A DNA stretch of 21,405 nucleotides from Lachnospiraceae bacterium. GTDB lineage: Bacteria; Bacillota; Clostridia; Lachnospirales; Lachnospiraceae. The notes beneath the pieces were generated by a model. That model made no database searches. It had not been told where the DNA came from and was given only the letters and a program-made list of their open reading frames with translations. The translations under genes were made by a program, and so were the position numbers. The stretch lies in the NCBI GenBank assembly GCA_900765975.1, contig CAAFTS010000134.1, forward strand, positions 1 to 21,405. The letters are read 5' to 3'. Below, in pieces: positions 1-9,041 of the stretch. Each line of letters starts with the position of its first letter. Within the stretch, counting starts at the first letter, position 1.

Positions 1-2
1 AC

Positions 3-1568
3 GAGAAGAACGTCTATGGAACGTACTTGATTCATGGAGTTACCGGAAGTGGTAAGACAGAAGTTTATATCGAAATGATTCGGCGAGTGGCAGAACAGGG
101 AAAGCAGGCAATCGTCCTGATTCCGGAAATTGCACTGACGTTTCAGACGGTCATGCGTTTCTATCGCTGTTTTGGGGAACGGGTATCTATTATGAATTCC
201 CGATTATCAGCGGGGGAGCGGTACGACCAGATGATGCGGGCAAAAAACGGGGAAGTGGATGTAATGATCGGTCCCCGTTCGGCGCTTTTTACACCCTTTC
301 CTAATCTGGGATTGATTGTGATTGATGAGGAACATGAAAATACGTATAAAAGCGAGCAGGTTCCCCGATATCATGCGCGCGAAACAGCGCAGGAGAGAGC
401 CTGGATGGAAGGGGCAAGTCTGGTTCTTGGTTCGGCAACACCTTCCATGGAGTCTATGTATCGGGCAAAGCATGGCATCTACCGGTTATTGGAATTGAAA
501 AATCGTTCCGGACAACAAGGGATGGCAGTGGTGCATACGGTAGATTTACGGCAGGAATTAAAGAATGGAAACCGTTCAATTTTAAGTGAAAAACTACAGG
601 AATTGATGGAAGAACGTTTGCAAAAAAAAGAACAGATTATTTTGTTTCTAAATAGACGTGGATATGCAGGTTTTGTTTCCTGCAGAGAATGTGGACACGT
701 GTTGAAATGCCCACACTGCGATGTCTCGTTGTCTTCGCACAGAGGTGGGAAAATGGTATGTCATTACTGTGGTCATGAAGAAACGAAACCGGCAGTCTGC
801 CCGGAATGTGGTTCAAAACATATCGGAGAATTTCGAGCAGGGACACAGCAGATAGAGGAAATCGTAAAGAAACGTTTTCCGAATGCGAGGGTGCTGCGGA
901 TGGATCTGGATACAACAAGAGAGAAGGATGGACATGAGAAGATTCTGGCAGCATTTGCAAATGAGGAAGCAGATGTTCTTGTGGGAACACAGATGATTGT
1001 GAAAGGGCATGATTTCCCAAATGTAACGCTGGTCGGGGTACTTGCGGCAGATATGTCCCTTTATGCAGATGATTATCGGGCGGGAGAGAGAACATTCCAA
1101 TTACTGACACAGGCAGAAGGGCGTGCAGGTCGAGGAGAAAAAGCGGGAGAAGCAGTGATTCAGACGTATAGTCCGGAACATTATGCGATTCAGACAGCGG
1201 CGGCGCAGGATTATGACGCCTTTTATCAAGAAGAAATCCGGTATCGGGAATTGATGGGGTATCCTCCGGCAGAGAATCTGCTGGCAGTTTTGGCAAGCTC
1301 TGCAGACGAAGCACATCTGGAAAGAGGATGTGTGTATTTAAAAGAATATGCCGCGCGTATATGCAGAGGAAAAGAGGTAGAGATAATCGGACCGGCAGCT
1401 CCGGGAATCGGAAAAATGAATGATATCTATCGAAAAGTACTCTATCTGAAAACGGAAAGATATGATACACTGGTAAGGATAAAGAATCAGTTGGAAAAAT
1501 ATATAGAAGTAAATTCCGGATATCAGACCATTCGGATTCAATTTGATTTTAATCCAATGAAAATATAA
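3..1568 (+). CDS. priA: Primosomal protein N' (PriA), 3'-5' DNA helicase, 5' end cut by window
   Basis: PriA recognises stalled forks and reloads the replicative helicase for replication restart. The frame is open from base 3, so the true start lies outside the window; about 520 C-terminal residues are present, so roughly 200 residues (mainly the DNA-binding N-terminus) are missing relative to the usual length of about 730. Visible superfamily 2 helicase motifs are Walker A GVTGSGKT near the start, the DEEH box (VIDEEH), GSATPS, and a C-terminal part with [15 protein letters not shown] and QAEGRAGRG. Between the helicase lobes are four paired cysteines (CREC, CPHC, CHYC, CPEC, bases about 682-822) that form the two zinc sites typical of PriA. 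The first ATG/TTG codons in the window are internal codons, not starts. It heads the priA-def-fmt order known from Bacillus and clostridia. Identity is very secure. Confidence 0.97.
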   Translation, partial: EKNVYGTYLIHGVTGSGKTEVYIEMIRRVAEQGKQAIVLIPEIALTFQTVMRFYRCFGERVSIMNSRLSAGERYDQMMRAKNGEVDVMIGPRSALFTPFPNLGLIVIDEEHENTYKSEQVPRYHARETAQERAWMEGASLVLGSATPSMESMYRAKHGIYRLLELKNRSGQQGMAVVHTVDLRQELKNGNRSILSEKLQELMEERLQKKEQIILFLNRRGYAGFVSCRECGHVLKCPHCDVSLSSHRGGKMVCHYCGHEETKPAVCPECGSKHIGEFRAGTQQIEEIVKKRFPNARVLRMDLDTTREKDGHEKILAAFANEEADVLVGTQMIVKGHDFPNVTLVGVLAADMSLYADDYRAGERTFQLLTQAEGRAGRGEKAGEAVIQTYSPEHYAIQTAAAQDYDAFYQEEIRYRELMGYPPAENLLAVLASSADEAHLERGCVYLKEYAARICRGKEVEIIGPAAPGIGKMNDIYRKVLYLKTERYDTLVRIKNQLEKYIEVNSGYQTIRIQFDFNPMKI

Positions 1569-1615
1569 TGGATTCTAGGAACATAAATTTAAGAAGAGGA
1601 AAAGGAGACAATGCT

Positions 1616-2134
1616 ATGGCAATCAGAGAAATTCGTATCGCAGGAGATGAAATTTTAACAAAAAAATGTAAAACAGTAAACAAGATAACACTTCGTACCC
1701 AGATTTTGATTGGAGATATGCTGGATACCATGTATGAGAAATTTGGCGTAGGACTGGCGGCTCCGCAGGTTGGAATTTTGAAACGAATTGTTGTAATTGA
1801 TGTGGGAGAAGGTCCGATTGTAATGATTAATCCGGAAATCATCGAGACTTCCGGGGAGCAGACTGGAGAAGAAGGCTGTTTGAGCCTTCCGGGAAAATGT
1901 GGAATCGTAACCAGACCGAATTATGTAAAAGTACGTTTCCAGGATGAAGATATGCAGGAAGTAGAAATGGAAGGCGAAGGCTTGCTTGCACGTGCGTTCT
2001 GCCATGAAATCGATCATCTGAATGGGGAAATGTATATGGACAAAACAGAAGACGGCGTTCATGACGTTCCGTATGATGATGCAGAAGAGGAATATGTAGG
2101 TGATGAAGAATTTGACGGGGAGGATTACGAATAA
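1616..2134 (+). CDS. def: Peptide deformylase
   Basis: Removes the N-terminal formyl group from nascent proteins at the ribosome. The three metal-site motifs are all present: [10 protein letters not shown] (residues 44-53), EGCLSLP (86-92; ligand Cys88) and HEIDH (130-134; ligands His130 and His134, catalytic Glu131). I chose the ATG at 1616 because it has AAAGGAG eight bases upstream and gives [10 protein letters not shown], the usual beginning. An in-frame ATG at 1568 overlaps the priA stop but would add 16 unconserved residues and has no ribosome binding site. The 172-residue product is of normal length but ends in a strongly acidic tail (about residues 154-172). Downstream, fmt starts one base after the def stop codon; coupling deformylase to formyltransferase is the ancestral arrangement. 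Confidence 0.96.
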   Translation: MAIREIRIAGDEILTKKCKTVNKITLRTQILIGDMLDTMYEKFGVGLAAPQVGILKRIVVIDVGEGPIVMINPEIIETSGEQTGEEGCLSLPGKCGIVTRPNYVKVRFQDEDMQEVEMEGEGLLARAFCHEIDHLNGEMYMDKTEDGVHDVPYDDAEEEYVGDEEFDGEDYE

Positions 2135-2135
2135 G

Positions 2136-3089
2136 ATGCGAATTATATTTATGGGAACACCGGATTTTTCCGTTGGAACATTGGAGGCGCTTGTTGCAGC
2201 AGGACATGAGGTGTGTCTGGCAGTGACTCAGCCGGATAAGCCGAAGGGGCGTGGAAAAGAGATGCAGTTCACCCCGGTAAAAGAGGCTGCGATCCGTCAT
2301 GGAATACCGGTTTATCAGCCGAAACGTGTCAGAGAGCCGGAATGTGTGGAAGAACTGCGAAAATATCAGGCGGATGTAATGGTTGTCATCGCATTTGGAC
2401 AGATTTTACCAAAAGAAATTTTGGATATGACTCCTTACGGATGTATCAATGTACATGCGTCGTTACTTCCGAAATATCGTGGTGCGGCTCCGATTCAGTG
2501 GTCCATTATCTGTGGAGAAGAGGTGACAGGAGTGACCACAATGCAGATGGATGAAGGACTGGATACTGGAGATATGCTTTTGAAGACAGAAGTTGCGATT
2601 ACACCGGAAGAGACCGGAGAGAGTCTTCATGATAAGCTGGCAGAAGCCGGTGCAGCACTCTGTGTCAAGACGTTAGCAGAATTGGAAGCCGGAAACCTGA
2701 CTCCGGAAAAGCAGGGGGAGACGCCGACAATTTATGCAAAAATGTTAGACAAGCAGCTGGGAAATATTGATTGGGCAAAACCGGCAATCGAAATAGAACG
2801 TTTAATCAGAGGTTTAAATTCCTGGCCAAGTGCGTATACTTACTGGGAAGATAAGGTGATGAAAATCTGGAAGGCAAAGGCTGTCAGTGAAATAGTGGAA
2901 GAGACAGCAGCTGCAGCAGAACCCGGATGCATTACGAGAGTAGAGAAGGATGGCTTTTATATACAGACAGGAGAGGGAGAACTTAAAGTTGAAGAATTAC
3001 AGATTCCGGGAAAGAAACGGATGGATACAGGGGCATTTTTAAGAGGATATCATCTGGAACCGGGCATTTTGTTAAAAAGGAGCCGATAA
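2136..3089 (+). CDS. fmt: Methionyl-tRNA formyltransferase
   Basis: Transfers a formyl group from 10-formyltetrahydrofolate to Met-tRNA(fMet) for translation initiation. The N-terminal catalytic domain shows MRIIFMGTPDFS at the start, the tRNA-contacting loop QPDKPKGRG (32-40), and the folate/catalytic core INVHASLLPKYRGAAPI with Asn105 and His107, followed by Asp143 in DEGLDTGD. The C-terminal OB-fold part follows to residue 317, a normal length. The start at 2136 gives the conserved N-terminus; the GGGGAGG at 2117-2123 inside the end of def is a somewhat distant (12-base) ribosome binding site. An upstream in-frame GTG at 2100 would overlap def by 35 bases and add a non-conserved extension. 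Translation is probably coupled to def. Confidence 0.96.
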   Translation: MRIIFMGTPDFSVGTLEALVAAGHEVCLAVTQPDKPKGRGKEMQFTPVKEAAIRHGIPVYQPKRVREPECVEELRKYQADVMVVIAFGQILPKEILDMTPYGCINVHASLLPKYRGAAPIQWSIICGEEVTGVTTMQMDEGLDTGDMLLKTEVAITPEETGESLHDKLAEAGAALCVKTLAELEAGNLTPEKQGETPTIYAKMLDKQLGNIDWAKPAIEIERLIRGLNSWPSAYTYWEDKVMKIWKAKAVSEIVEETAAAAEPGCITRVEKDGFYIQTGEGELKVEELQIPGKKRMDTGAFLRGYHLEPGILLKRSR

Positions 3090-3090
3090 G

Positions 3091-3798
3091 ATGTTTTATT
3101 ATGTTTATGACAGAACCTATATATTAGTAGTGATTGGTGTGCTGCTTTGTATGCTGGCATCCAGTCGGGTAAATAGCGTATTTCGAAAATACGACAGAGT
3201 ACGGAGCCATACCGGGATGACAGGCCGGGATGCAGCAGAACGTATTTTGCGTGCAAATGGGATTTATGATGTGCAGGTGCAGCGTGTATCGGGAAGACTG
3301 ACGGACCATTATGATCCACGCAATAAAGTGCTGAGATTGTCAGATTCCACATATGCATCTACTTCTGTGGCAGCAATCGGAGTTGCGGCACATGAGTGCG
3401 GACACGCGGTGCAGCATGCGACAGGGTATGCACCACTTCAAATCCGAGGTGCATTGGTGCCAATCGCAAACTTTGGCTCAACACTTGCCTGGCCGTTAAT
3501 TGTAATAGGGATGTTTATGAACAATCAGACAGCAGCGTTCTTGATTAATGCAGGAATTTTATTATTTTCGGGTGCAGTTTTATTTCAGCTTGTTACACTT
3601 CCGGTGGAGTTTAATGCGTCCAGCAGGGCTGTACATGCATTGGAAAAAAGTGGGATGTTGTATGAAGGAGAAATCAGGCAGACAAAGGCTGTATTAGGCG
3701 CAGCTGCTTTGACTTATGTAGCCAGTGCAGCATCTATGATTTTGCAGCTTTTACGGTTGCTATTGATAACAGGAGGAAGAAGACAAGGAGATGAATAA
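3091..3798 (+). CDS. YugP-type membrane zinc metallopeptidase (Zn_peptidase_2 family)
   Basis: A 235-residue membrane protein with a central HECGH (101-105), the HExxH zinc motif of metallopeptidases, and a candidate third ligand Glu173 in LPVEFNASSRA. Hydrophobic segments lie at about 9-24, 127-143, 148-170 and 203-227, so the active site sits close to the membrane. This domain order matches the family around B. subtilis YugP, whose substrate is not known to me; a role in membrane protein or envelope proteolysis is inference only. Start ATG 3091 has AAGGAG at 3077-3082. It follows the fmt stop by one base and overlaps rsmB by eight bases. Compared with the B. subtilis fmt-rsmB junction it is an extra gene here, an arrangement I believe is common in clostridia. 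Confidence 0.88.
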   Translation: MFYYVYDRTYILVVIGVLLCMLASSRVNSVFRKYDRVRSHTGMTGRDAAERILRANGIYDVQVQRVSGRLTDHYDPRNKVLRLSDSTYASTSVAAIGVAAHECGHAVQHATGYAPLQIRGALVPIANFGSTLAWPLIVIGMFMNNQTAAFLINAGILLFSGAVLFQLVTLPVEFNASSRAVHALEKSGMLYEGEIRQTKAVLGAAALTYVASAASMILQLLRLLLITGGRRQGDE

Positions 3799-5140
3799 GG
3801 CTGTCAGTGAAAGAGAACTGGTGTTGGCAATTCTTTTAGAAGTATTGGAAGAGGGAAAGTACAGTCATATTGTGCTGCGTGATGTACTGAGCAAATATCA
3901 GTATTTAGATAAAAAGGAGCGTGCATTCATTACAAGAGTAACAGAAGGTACGCTGGAACATATGATGGAACTGGATTATATTTTGAATCAGTTTTCCAAA
4001 GTAAAAGTAAAGAAAATGAAACCGGTTATCCGAAATATTTTGCGGAGTGCAGTTTATCAATTGAAGTATATGGACACAGTTCCGGATTCCGCAGCGTGCA
4101 ATGAAGCAGTGAAACTGGCAGTGAAAAAGGGATTTGGAAGTTTGCGAGGCTTTGTCAATGGTGTACTTCGCAATGTGGCGAGAAATCTGGACCGGATTAA
4201 ATATCCGGAAAATCCGGCAGATTATCTGTCTGTAAAGTATTCCATGCCTATGTGGATTTTAAAATTGTGGCTGAAATCCTATGATTTCGAAACGGTAGAA
4301 ACGATGTTGATGCAGTTCCAAAAGGAGAATCCGCTGACAGTGAGATGTCGAAATCCGGAACAGGTGGCAGAGTTAAAGCAGCAGCTGGAGCAGGAAGGGG
4401 TTCAAGTGGAACGTCATCCGTATCTTCCATATGCGCTCTGTATTTCCGGATTCGATTATCTTGGCGGACTTCCCAGTTTCCAAGAAGGCGCTTTTTCGGT
4501 GCAGGATATCAGTTCCATGCTGGTTTGTGAAATTGCAGCGCCAAAGAAAGGGGCAGAAGTCATTGATGTTTGCGCGGCTCCGGGCGGAAAGGCGCTGCAT
4601 ATGGCAGAACTTTTAAAAGAAAGCGGACATGTGGAGGCAAGGGATTTGACCGCATATAAGGTGTCGCTGATACAGGAAAATATAGCAAGGATGGGACTTA
4701 ACAATATTACAGCAGTTTGTCAGGATGCCACAAAACTGGATGCCCAGAGCGTTGAGAAGGCAGATATAGTAATTGCCGACCTGCCTTGTTCCGGTTTGGG
4801 TGTGCTGGGAAAGAAAACGGATTTAAAATATAAGGCAACAGAAGAGGGATGTCAAGAACTGGCACAACTTCAGAAAGAGATATTGAAGGTGGTACAGGAG
4901 TATGTAAAACCGGGCGGAACGCTTCTTTATAGCACATGTACCATCAATCCGGCAGAAAATCAGGACAATGTTCATTGGTTTTTAAAGGAACATCCACAGT
5001 TTGAACTTATCAATATTCAAGATAGACTATGCAAAGAGTTACAAAAAGACGTAAAGGAAGAAGGATGTTTGCAGCTACTTCCGGGAGTCCATAAAAGCGA
5101 TGGATTTTTCATTGCATGCATGAGAAAGAAGGCGTTATGA
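3791..5140 (+). CDS. rsmB: 16S rRNA m5C967 methyltransferase RsmB
   Basis: SAM-dependent enzyme that makes 5-methylcytosine at position 967 (E. coli numbering) of 16S rRNA. Residues 1 to about 135 form the NusB-like RNA-binding domain found in RsmB but not in most paralogues, which separates it from RsmF. The methyltransferase domain has the SAM loop DVCAAPGGK (259-267), the motif IV cysteine in DLPCSG (Cys333) and the nucleophile motif STCT (Cys383). Family members often read DAPC; here it is DLPC, a conservative change. At 449 residues the length is normal. The start at 3791 overlaps yugP by eight bases; AGGAGG at 3771-3776 lies 14 bases upstream, rather far, while AAGGAG directly abuts the ATG, so initiation may depend on coupling to yugP. 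The stop overlaps the rlmN start (ATGA). Confidence 0.95.
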   Translation: MNKAVSERELVLAILLEVLEEGKYSHIVLRDVLSKYQYLDKKERAFITRVTEGTLEHMMELDYILNQFSKVKVKKMKPVIRNILRSAVYQLKYMDTVPDSAACNEAVKLAVKKGFGSLRGFVNGVLRNVARNLDRIKYPENPADYLSVKYSMPMWILKLWLKSYDFETVETMLMQFQKENPLTVRCRNPEQVAELKQQLEQEGVQVERHPYLPYALCISGFDYLGGLPSFQEGAFSVQDISSMLVCEIAAPKKGAEVIDVCAAPGGKALHMAELLKESGHVEARDLTAYKVSLIQENIARMGLNNITAVCQDATKLDAQSVEKADIVIADLPCSGLGVLGKKTDLKYKATEEGCQELAQLQKEILKVVQEYVKPGGTLLYSTCTINPAENQDNVHWFLKEHPQFELINIQDRLCKELQKDVKEEGCLQLLPGVHKSDGFFIACMRKKAL

Positions 5141-6177
5141 AAAAAGATATTCGTGCATATACATACGAAGAATTACAAGAAGAAATCAAAAATCTGGGAG
5201 AAAAAGCATTTCGGGCAAAACAGATCTACGAGTGGATCCACCAGAGACAGGCAGAGAGTTTTGAGGAAATGACAAATCTTTCCAAAAGTCTTAGGCAGCA
5301 GTTGGAAGAGACCTATGAAATCCTTCCTGTAGAAATGGTAGAGCGACAGGAATCAGCATTGGATGGAACGAATAAGTTTTTGTTTCGTTTGTATGATGGA
5401 AATGTAGTGGAAAGCGTATTGATGCGATATCATCATGGCAATTCCGTATGTATTTCCTCACAGGTAGGCTGCCGGATGGGGTGTCGTTTCTGTGCATCGA
5501 CAATTGGCGGTCTGGAGCGAAATCTATCGGCATCCGAGATGCTTGGACAGATTTATCAGATACAGAAGATAATCGGAGAACGAGTATCAAATGTGGTGAT
5601 TATGGGAACAGGAGAACCTTTGGATAATTACGAGAATTTTCTGAAATTCATTCACATTTTGACAGATGAATACGGGCTGCATATCAGTCAGCGCAATGTG
5701 ACAGTTTCTACTTGTGGAATCGTACCGAAAATGTATGAACTGGCGAAAGAGCACCTGCAGATTACATTGGCGCTTTCTTTGCATGGTTCTACCCAGGAGA
5801 AACGGCGGCAGTTGATGCCGGTGGCAAATAAATACGAACTGCAGGAAGTGTTACAAGCCTGTGACAATTATTTTGAAGAGACAGGACGCAGGATTACATT
5901 TGAATACAGTATGGTTCATGGGGTAAATGATACAGAGGCAGATGCGCAGGAATTGATTGCAATTTTGAAACCACGCAATTGTCATTTGAATCTGATTCCG
6001 GTAAATCCGATAAAAGAAAGGGATTTTGTACGCCCAAATAGGGAAAATGCGCTGAATTTCAAAAATAAACTTGAAAAATGCGGGATTAATGTTACTATAA
6101 GAAGAGAAATGGGCGCAGATATTGATGGTGCCTGCGGTCAGCTCAGAAGAAGTTACCAGGGAAGGAGTACAATATGA
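5137..6177 (+). CDS. rlmN: Dual-specificity 23S rRNA A2503 / tRNA A37 methyltransferase RlmN
   Basis: Radical SAM enzyme that forms 2-methyladenosine at A2503 of 23S rRNA and A37 of some tRNAs. The cluster-binding CxxxCxxC motif is at Cys112/116/119 (GCRMGCRFC). The two mechanistic cysteines are also seen: Cys105 (VCISSQVGC) and Cys333 near the C-terminus (GACGQLR), distinguishing RlmN-type enzymes. MGTGEP (156-161) is the SAM-binding GGEP-like motif. The 346-residue length is typical. I chose the ATG at 5137, which overlaps the rsmB stop as ATGA, with AAGAAGG a short distance upstream; an in-frame ATG at 5116 would add seven residues. Note that Cfr, a related resistance methyltransferase, is a possible confusion, but the context and C-terminus point to the housekeeping enzyme. 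Confidence 0.95.
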   Translation: MKKDIRAYTYEELQEEIKNLGEKAFRAKQIYEWIHQRQAESFEEMTNLSKSLRQQLEETYEILPVEMVERQESALDGTNKFLFRLYDGNVVESVLMRYHHGNSVCISSQVGCRMGCRFCASTIGGLERNLSASEMLGQIYQIQKIIGERVSNVVIMGTGEPLDNYENFLKFIHILTDEYGLHISQRNVTVSTCGIVPKMYELAKEHLQITLALSLHGSTQEKRRQLMPVANKYELQEVLQACDNYFEETGRRITFEYSMVHGVNDTEADAQELIAILKPRNCHLNLIPVNPIKERDFVRPNRENALNFKNKLEKCGINVTIRREMGADIDGACGQLRRSYQGRSTI

Positions 6178-6917
6178 AGACATTTTCCATAACAGATGTT
6201 GGTATGGTGAGACAAGTGAATCAGGACTATGTCTATACAACAGACAATCCACTGGGACCCCTTCCGAATCTGTTTGTAGTTGCAGACGGAATGGGCGGAC
6301 ATCAGGCAGGTGATTATGCATCGAAGTATACCGTAGAGGTACTTCGGCGTGAATTGAAGCAGAGCGAAGAGGAAGACGTGGAAAAGGCGCTGGTTTCTGC
6401 AATTAAGACAGCGAATCGGGAGATTATAAAGAAAGCATCTCAGGATCCTCATTTAAAGGGCATGGGAACTACCGTTGTGGTTGCAACGATTGTCAATCAG
6501 ATGATGTATTTTGCGAATGTAGGAGATAGTCGTCTGTATTTGATTAATCAAGGGATTACACAGCTGACAAAGGATCATTCGCTGGTTGAGGAGATGGTTC
6601 GGCTGGGAGGCATTAAGCCGGAAGAAGCAAAGAGTCATCCGGATAAGAACATTATTACCCGGGCAATCGGGGCAAAAGCAGAGGTAGATGTTGACTTCTA
6701 TGAGCACCGTCTGAAACGGGGAGACATCATATTGATGTGTACAGACGGTTTGAGCAATATGGTGGAAGATGAAGAACTATTCCATATTGTGCAAGGTGGA
6801 AGAGATATTGTGGAAGCAGGTACATCGCTGGTAGAAGCAGCAAAAGAGAATGGTGGAACGGATAATATAGGTCTTGTATTGACGGATCCGTTTAACGATG
6901 AGGTGAGTTTATGTTAA
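6174..6917 (+). CDS. stp: PP2C-family Ser/Thr protein phosphatase (Stp/PrpC), partner of PrkC
   Basis: Metal-dependent protein phosphatase that reverses phosphorylation by the neighbouring PASTA kinase. All PP2C motifs are present in 247 residues: the N-terminal VRQVNQD with Asp18, VVADGMGGH with Asp38-Gly39, GMGTTVV, ANVGDSRLYL, CTDGLSN with Asp191, and GGTDNIG with Asp230, giving the full set of Mn/Mg-binding acidic residues. No membrane segment is seen, so the protein is cytoplasmic. The ATG at 6174 overlaps the rlmN stop by four bases and has GAAGGAG six bases upstream. The stop overlaps prkC by seven bases, the standard phosphatase-kinase pair of Firmicutes (prpC-prkC in B. subtilis). 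Confidence 0.96.
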   Translation: MKTFSITDVGMVRQVNQDYVYTTDNPLGPLPNLFVVADGMGGHQAGDYASKYTVEVLRRELKQSEEEDVEKALVSAIKTANREIIKKASQDPHLKGMGTTVVVATIVNQMMYFANVGDSRLYLINQGITQLTKDHSLVEEMVRLGGIKPEEAKSHPDKNIITRAIGAKAEVDVDFYEHRLKRGDIILMCTDGLSNMVEDEELFHIVQGGRDIVEAGTSLVEAAKENGGTDNIGLVLTDPFNDEVSLC

Positions 6918-9019
6918 AAGAAGGGATTTTTCTAGGGAAGCGTTATGAAATCCTTGAGCGTATCGGCGCCGGTGGAATGGCGGATGTATACAAAAGTAAG
7001 GATCATAAGTTGAACCGTTATGTAGCGGTAAAGGTTTTAAAAAGCGACTATCGTTCAGATGAAGTATTTATTCAAAAATTTGTAAGTGAAGCACAGGCGG
7101 CGGCCGGATTGATGCATCCAAACGTGGTAAATGTTTATGATGTAGGTCAGGATCGTGGTCTGTATTACATGGTTATGGAACTGGTGGAAGGTATTACTTT
7201 AAAAGACTATATAGAGAAAAAGGGAAAACTTTCTGCGAAAGAGACAATCAGCATTTCTATACAGATGGTGACAGGTATTCAAGCTGCCCATAATCAGCAT
7301 ATTATCCACAGAGATATCAAACCTCAAAATATCATTATTTCCCGGGATGGGAAGGTAAAAGTAACAGATTTTGGTATTGCAAGGGCAACCACTTCAACAA
7401 ATACAATTAGTACAAATGTGATGGGATCTGTACATTACACCTCTCCGGAGCAGGCGAGAGGCGGCATTGTAGATGAAAAGAGTGATATCTATTCTGCTGG
7501 TATTACTATGTACGAGATGATTACAGGACATGTTCCGTTTGACGGAGATTCTACGGTTTCTGTGGCAATTAAGCATTTAAAAGAAGAAATGGTATCTCCG
7601 GCAGTGGAAGTGCCGGAAATCCCGTATAGTCTGGAATGCATTATTATGAAATGTACGCAGAAGAGTACAGCCCGCAGATATCAGAATTGTCAGCAGTTGA
7701 TCAATGATTTGAAACGTTCACTGGTAGATCCGGAGGGGGATTTTGTAAACGTATCGGGATATGCGTCAGGTGCGACAGAAACAGTTGTAATGTCTGATGA
7801 AGAATTGCGTAGAGTACAGAGACAGCAGTATTCTCAGAACGACGATTATGATGACTACAATGATGACGACTATGATAGTGATGACTACAATGATGACGAC
7901 TATGATAGAGATGATTATAATGAGGAAGAAGATGATAGACGCAATCGGAATTCCGGCCGTAATCAGCGTGGAAAAAAGAATAATGTAGATCCGAATACAA
8001 AAAAGATTATGAAGATTTTAATGATTGTAGCTGCGGTTGTAATTGCGCTTGCTGCTGTATTTTTAATTGGCAAGGCGGCGGGAATCTTCAATTCTGTACC
8101 GGGAATTACATCAGATAAAGGAACAGGAAAAGTGGCAGTACCGAATATCGTGGGTATGACAGAAGAACAGGCGAAAGAGGCTTTGGATAAGAGAAACCTT
8201 GGATATGATGTAGTAGATTGGAAGACATCTGATAAATATGAAAAAGGCAAAATTATGGAGCAGAAAACGAAGGCGAACACAAAAGTTGCTAAGAATACAA
8301 CGATCAAAGTGGTCGTAAGTCTCGGAGAAGAAGCGAAGAAAGTCTCTGTTCCTGATGTGACAGGTAAGAGTGAGGCAGAAGCAGAGAAGCTTTTGCAGGA
8401 TGCCGGGCTTTCTGTACAAAATGAAGCAAAATATGACGATAATGTGGAAGCTGGAAAAGTTATTTCAACAGATCCGGCTGCCGGTACAGAGCTTACTGAA
8501 GGCAGCAAAGTAATTATGTATGTCAGCCAAGGAAAAGAAAAGGTAGAAGTTCCGAATCTGGTAGGAAAGACCTATGATGAAGCGGTTGCTGCTCTTACGG
8601 AGCTGGGGCTAAATGCTAATCCAACTGAAGAATACAGCGATAAGGCTTCCGGAACTGTTTTATCCCAGACGCAGTCTGCCGGTAAAAAGGTAGAAAAAGG
8701 AAGTACGATTGATTTTGTGATTAGCAAAGGAAAAGAACAATCAACAGTTCCGCCTTTGGTATGGTCTACATATGAAGATGCCATTGCAACATTGTCATCA
8801 TATGGATTAAAGCCGGGAAATGTAACAAGAGAATATGAGAATACAGGAATGTTTCCTCCCGGTACAGTTATGTATCAGACACAGACAGAGGGAAGCAGTG
8901 TGGATCGTGGAAGTAAAATAGATTTTGTTGTCAGCAAAGGTGTGGATCCAAGTATCAATACGAATCCGGATCCAGGTACAGACGGTAATAGTCAGAGTGG
9001 CAATGAAAACGGACAATAA
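6911..9019 (+). CDS. prkC: PASTA-domain membrane Ser/Thr protein kinase (PrkC/Stk1)
   Basis: Eukaryote-like kinase that senses peptidoglycan fragments or lipid II outside and phosphorylates proteins of cell division, wall synthesis and translation inside. Residues 12-270 form the kinase: glycine loop GAGGMADVY, Lys41 in VAVK, HRD (Asp135), DFG (Asp153) and SPEQ. A juxtamembrane linker (about 280-365) includes an Asp/Tyr/Asn-rich repeat (311-341) then a basic patch. One membrane helix at about 367-389 is followed by four PASTA domains (starting near 407, 475, 541 and 608, each opening with a VP motif) and a short Gly/Asn/Ser tail. At 702 residues it is a normal member; PASTA number varies between species. 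The start at 6911 overlaps stp by seven bases, with GAGGTGA upstream. Confidence 0.96.
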   Translation: MLKEGIFLGKRYEILERIGAGGMADVYKSKDHKLNRYVAVKVLKSDYRSDEVFIQKFVSEAQAAAGLMHPNVVNVYDVGQDRGLYYMVMELVEGITLKDYIEKKGKLSAKETISISIQMVTGIQAAHNQHIIHRDIKPQNIIISRDGKVKVTDFGIARATTSTNTISTNVMGSVHYTSPEQARGGIVDEKSDIYSAGITMYEMITGHVPFDGDSTVSVAIKHLKEEMVSPAVEVPEIPYSLECIIMKCTQKSTARRYQNCQQLINDLKRSLVDPEGDFVNVSGYASGATETVVMSDEELRRVQRQQYSQNDDYDDYNDDDYDSDDYNDDDYDRDDYNEEEDDRRNRNSGRNQRGKKNNVDPNTKKIMKILMIVAAVVIALAAVFLIGKAAGIFNSVPGITSDKGTGKVAVPNIVGMTEEQAKEALDKRNLGYDVVDWKTSDKYEKGKIMEQKTKANTKVAKNTTIKVVVSLGEEAKKVSVPDVTGKSEAEAEKLLQDAGLSVQNEAKYDDNVEAGKVISTDPAAGTELTEGSKVIMYVSQGKEKVEVPNLVGKTYDEAVAALTELGLNANPTEEYSDKASGTVLSQTQSAGKKVEKGSTIDFVISKGKEQSTVPPLVWSTYEDAIATLSSYGLKPGNVTREYENTGMFPPGTVMYQTQTEGSSVDRGSKIDFVVSKGVDPSINTNPDPGTDGNSQSGNENGQ
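7850..7924 (+). repeat. 30-bp in-frame tandem repeat in prkC encoding an acidic Asp/Tyr linker
   Basis: Two copies of a 30-base unit (7850-7879 and 7880-7909) differ at only the last base, and a third partial, diverged copy runs to about 7924. Each full unit encodes ten residues DDYNDDDYDS or DDYNDDDYDR (residues 314-333 of PrkC). Because the unit is a multiple of three, copy number changes would keep the frame. It sits on the cytoplasmic side between the kinase domain and the membrane helix. There are no unique spacers, so it is not a CRISPR array. Confidence 0.9.
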
Positions 9020-9041
9020 AAGCAGACAGATGGTTAATTAT

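Noticed and set aside
637..1470. Long open frame on the minus strand (277 codons) opposite priA
   Set aside because: It is entirely antisense to conserved helicase motifs, has no recognisable domain or ribosome binding site, and its composition (His/Pro/Leu/Ser rich) is that of a reverse-strand shadow.
1568..1615. Earlier in-frame ATG for def overlapping the priA stop
   Set aside because: No ribosome binding site and an unconserved 16-residue extension; the ATG at 1616 has AAAGGAG at good spacing.
7601..7620. Short inverted repeat CCGGCA...TGCCGG in prkC
   Set aside because: Seven pairs at most and no T-run; such stems are expected by chance in coding sequence of this length.
7850..7924. 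Tandem repeats considered as a CRISPR array or minisatellite outside genes
   Set aside because: No unique spacers, units are contiguous and in frame with prkC, and they encode a linker between known domains.
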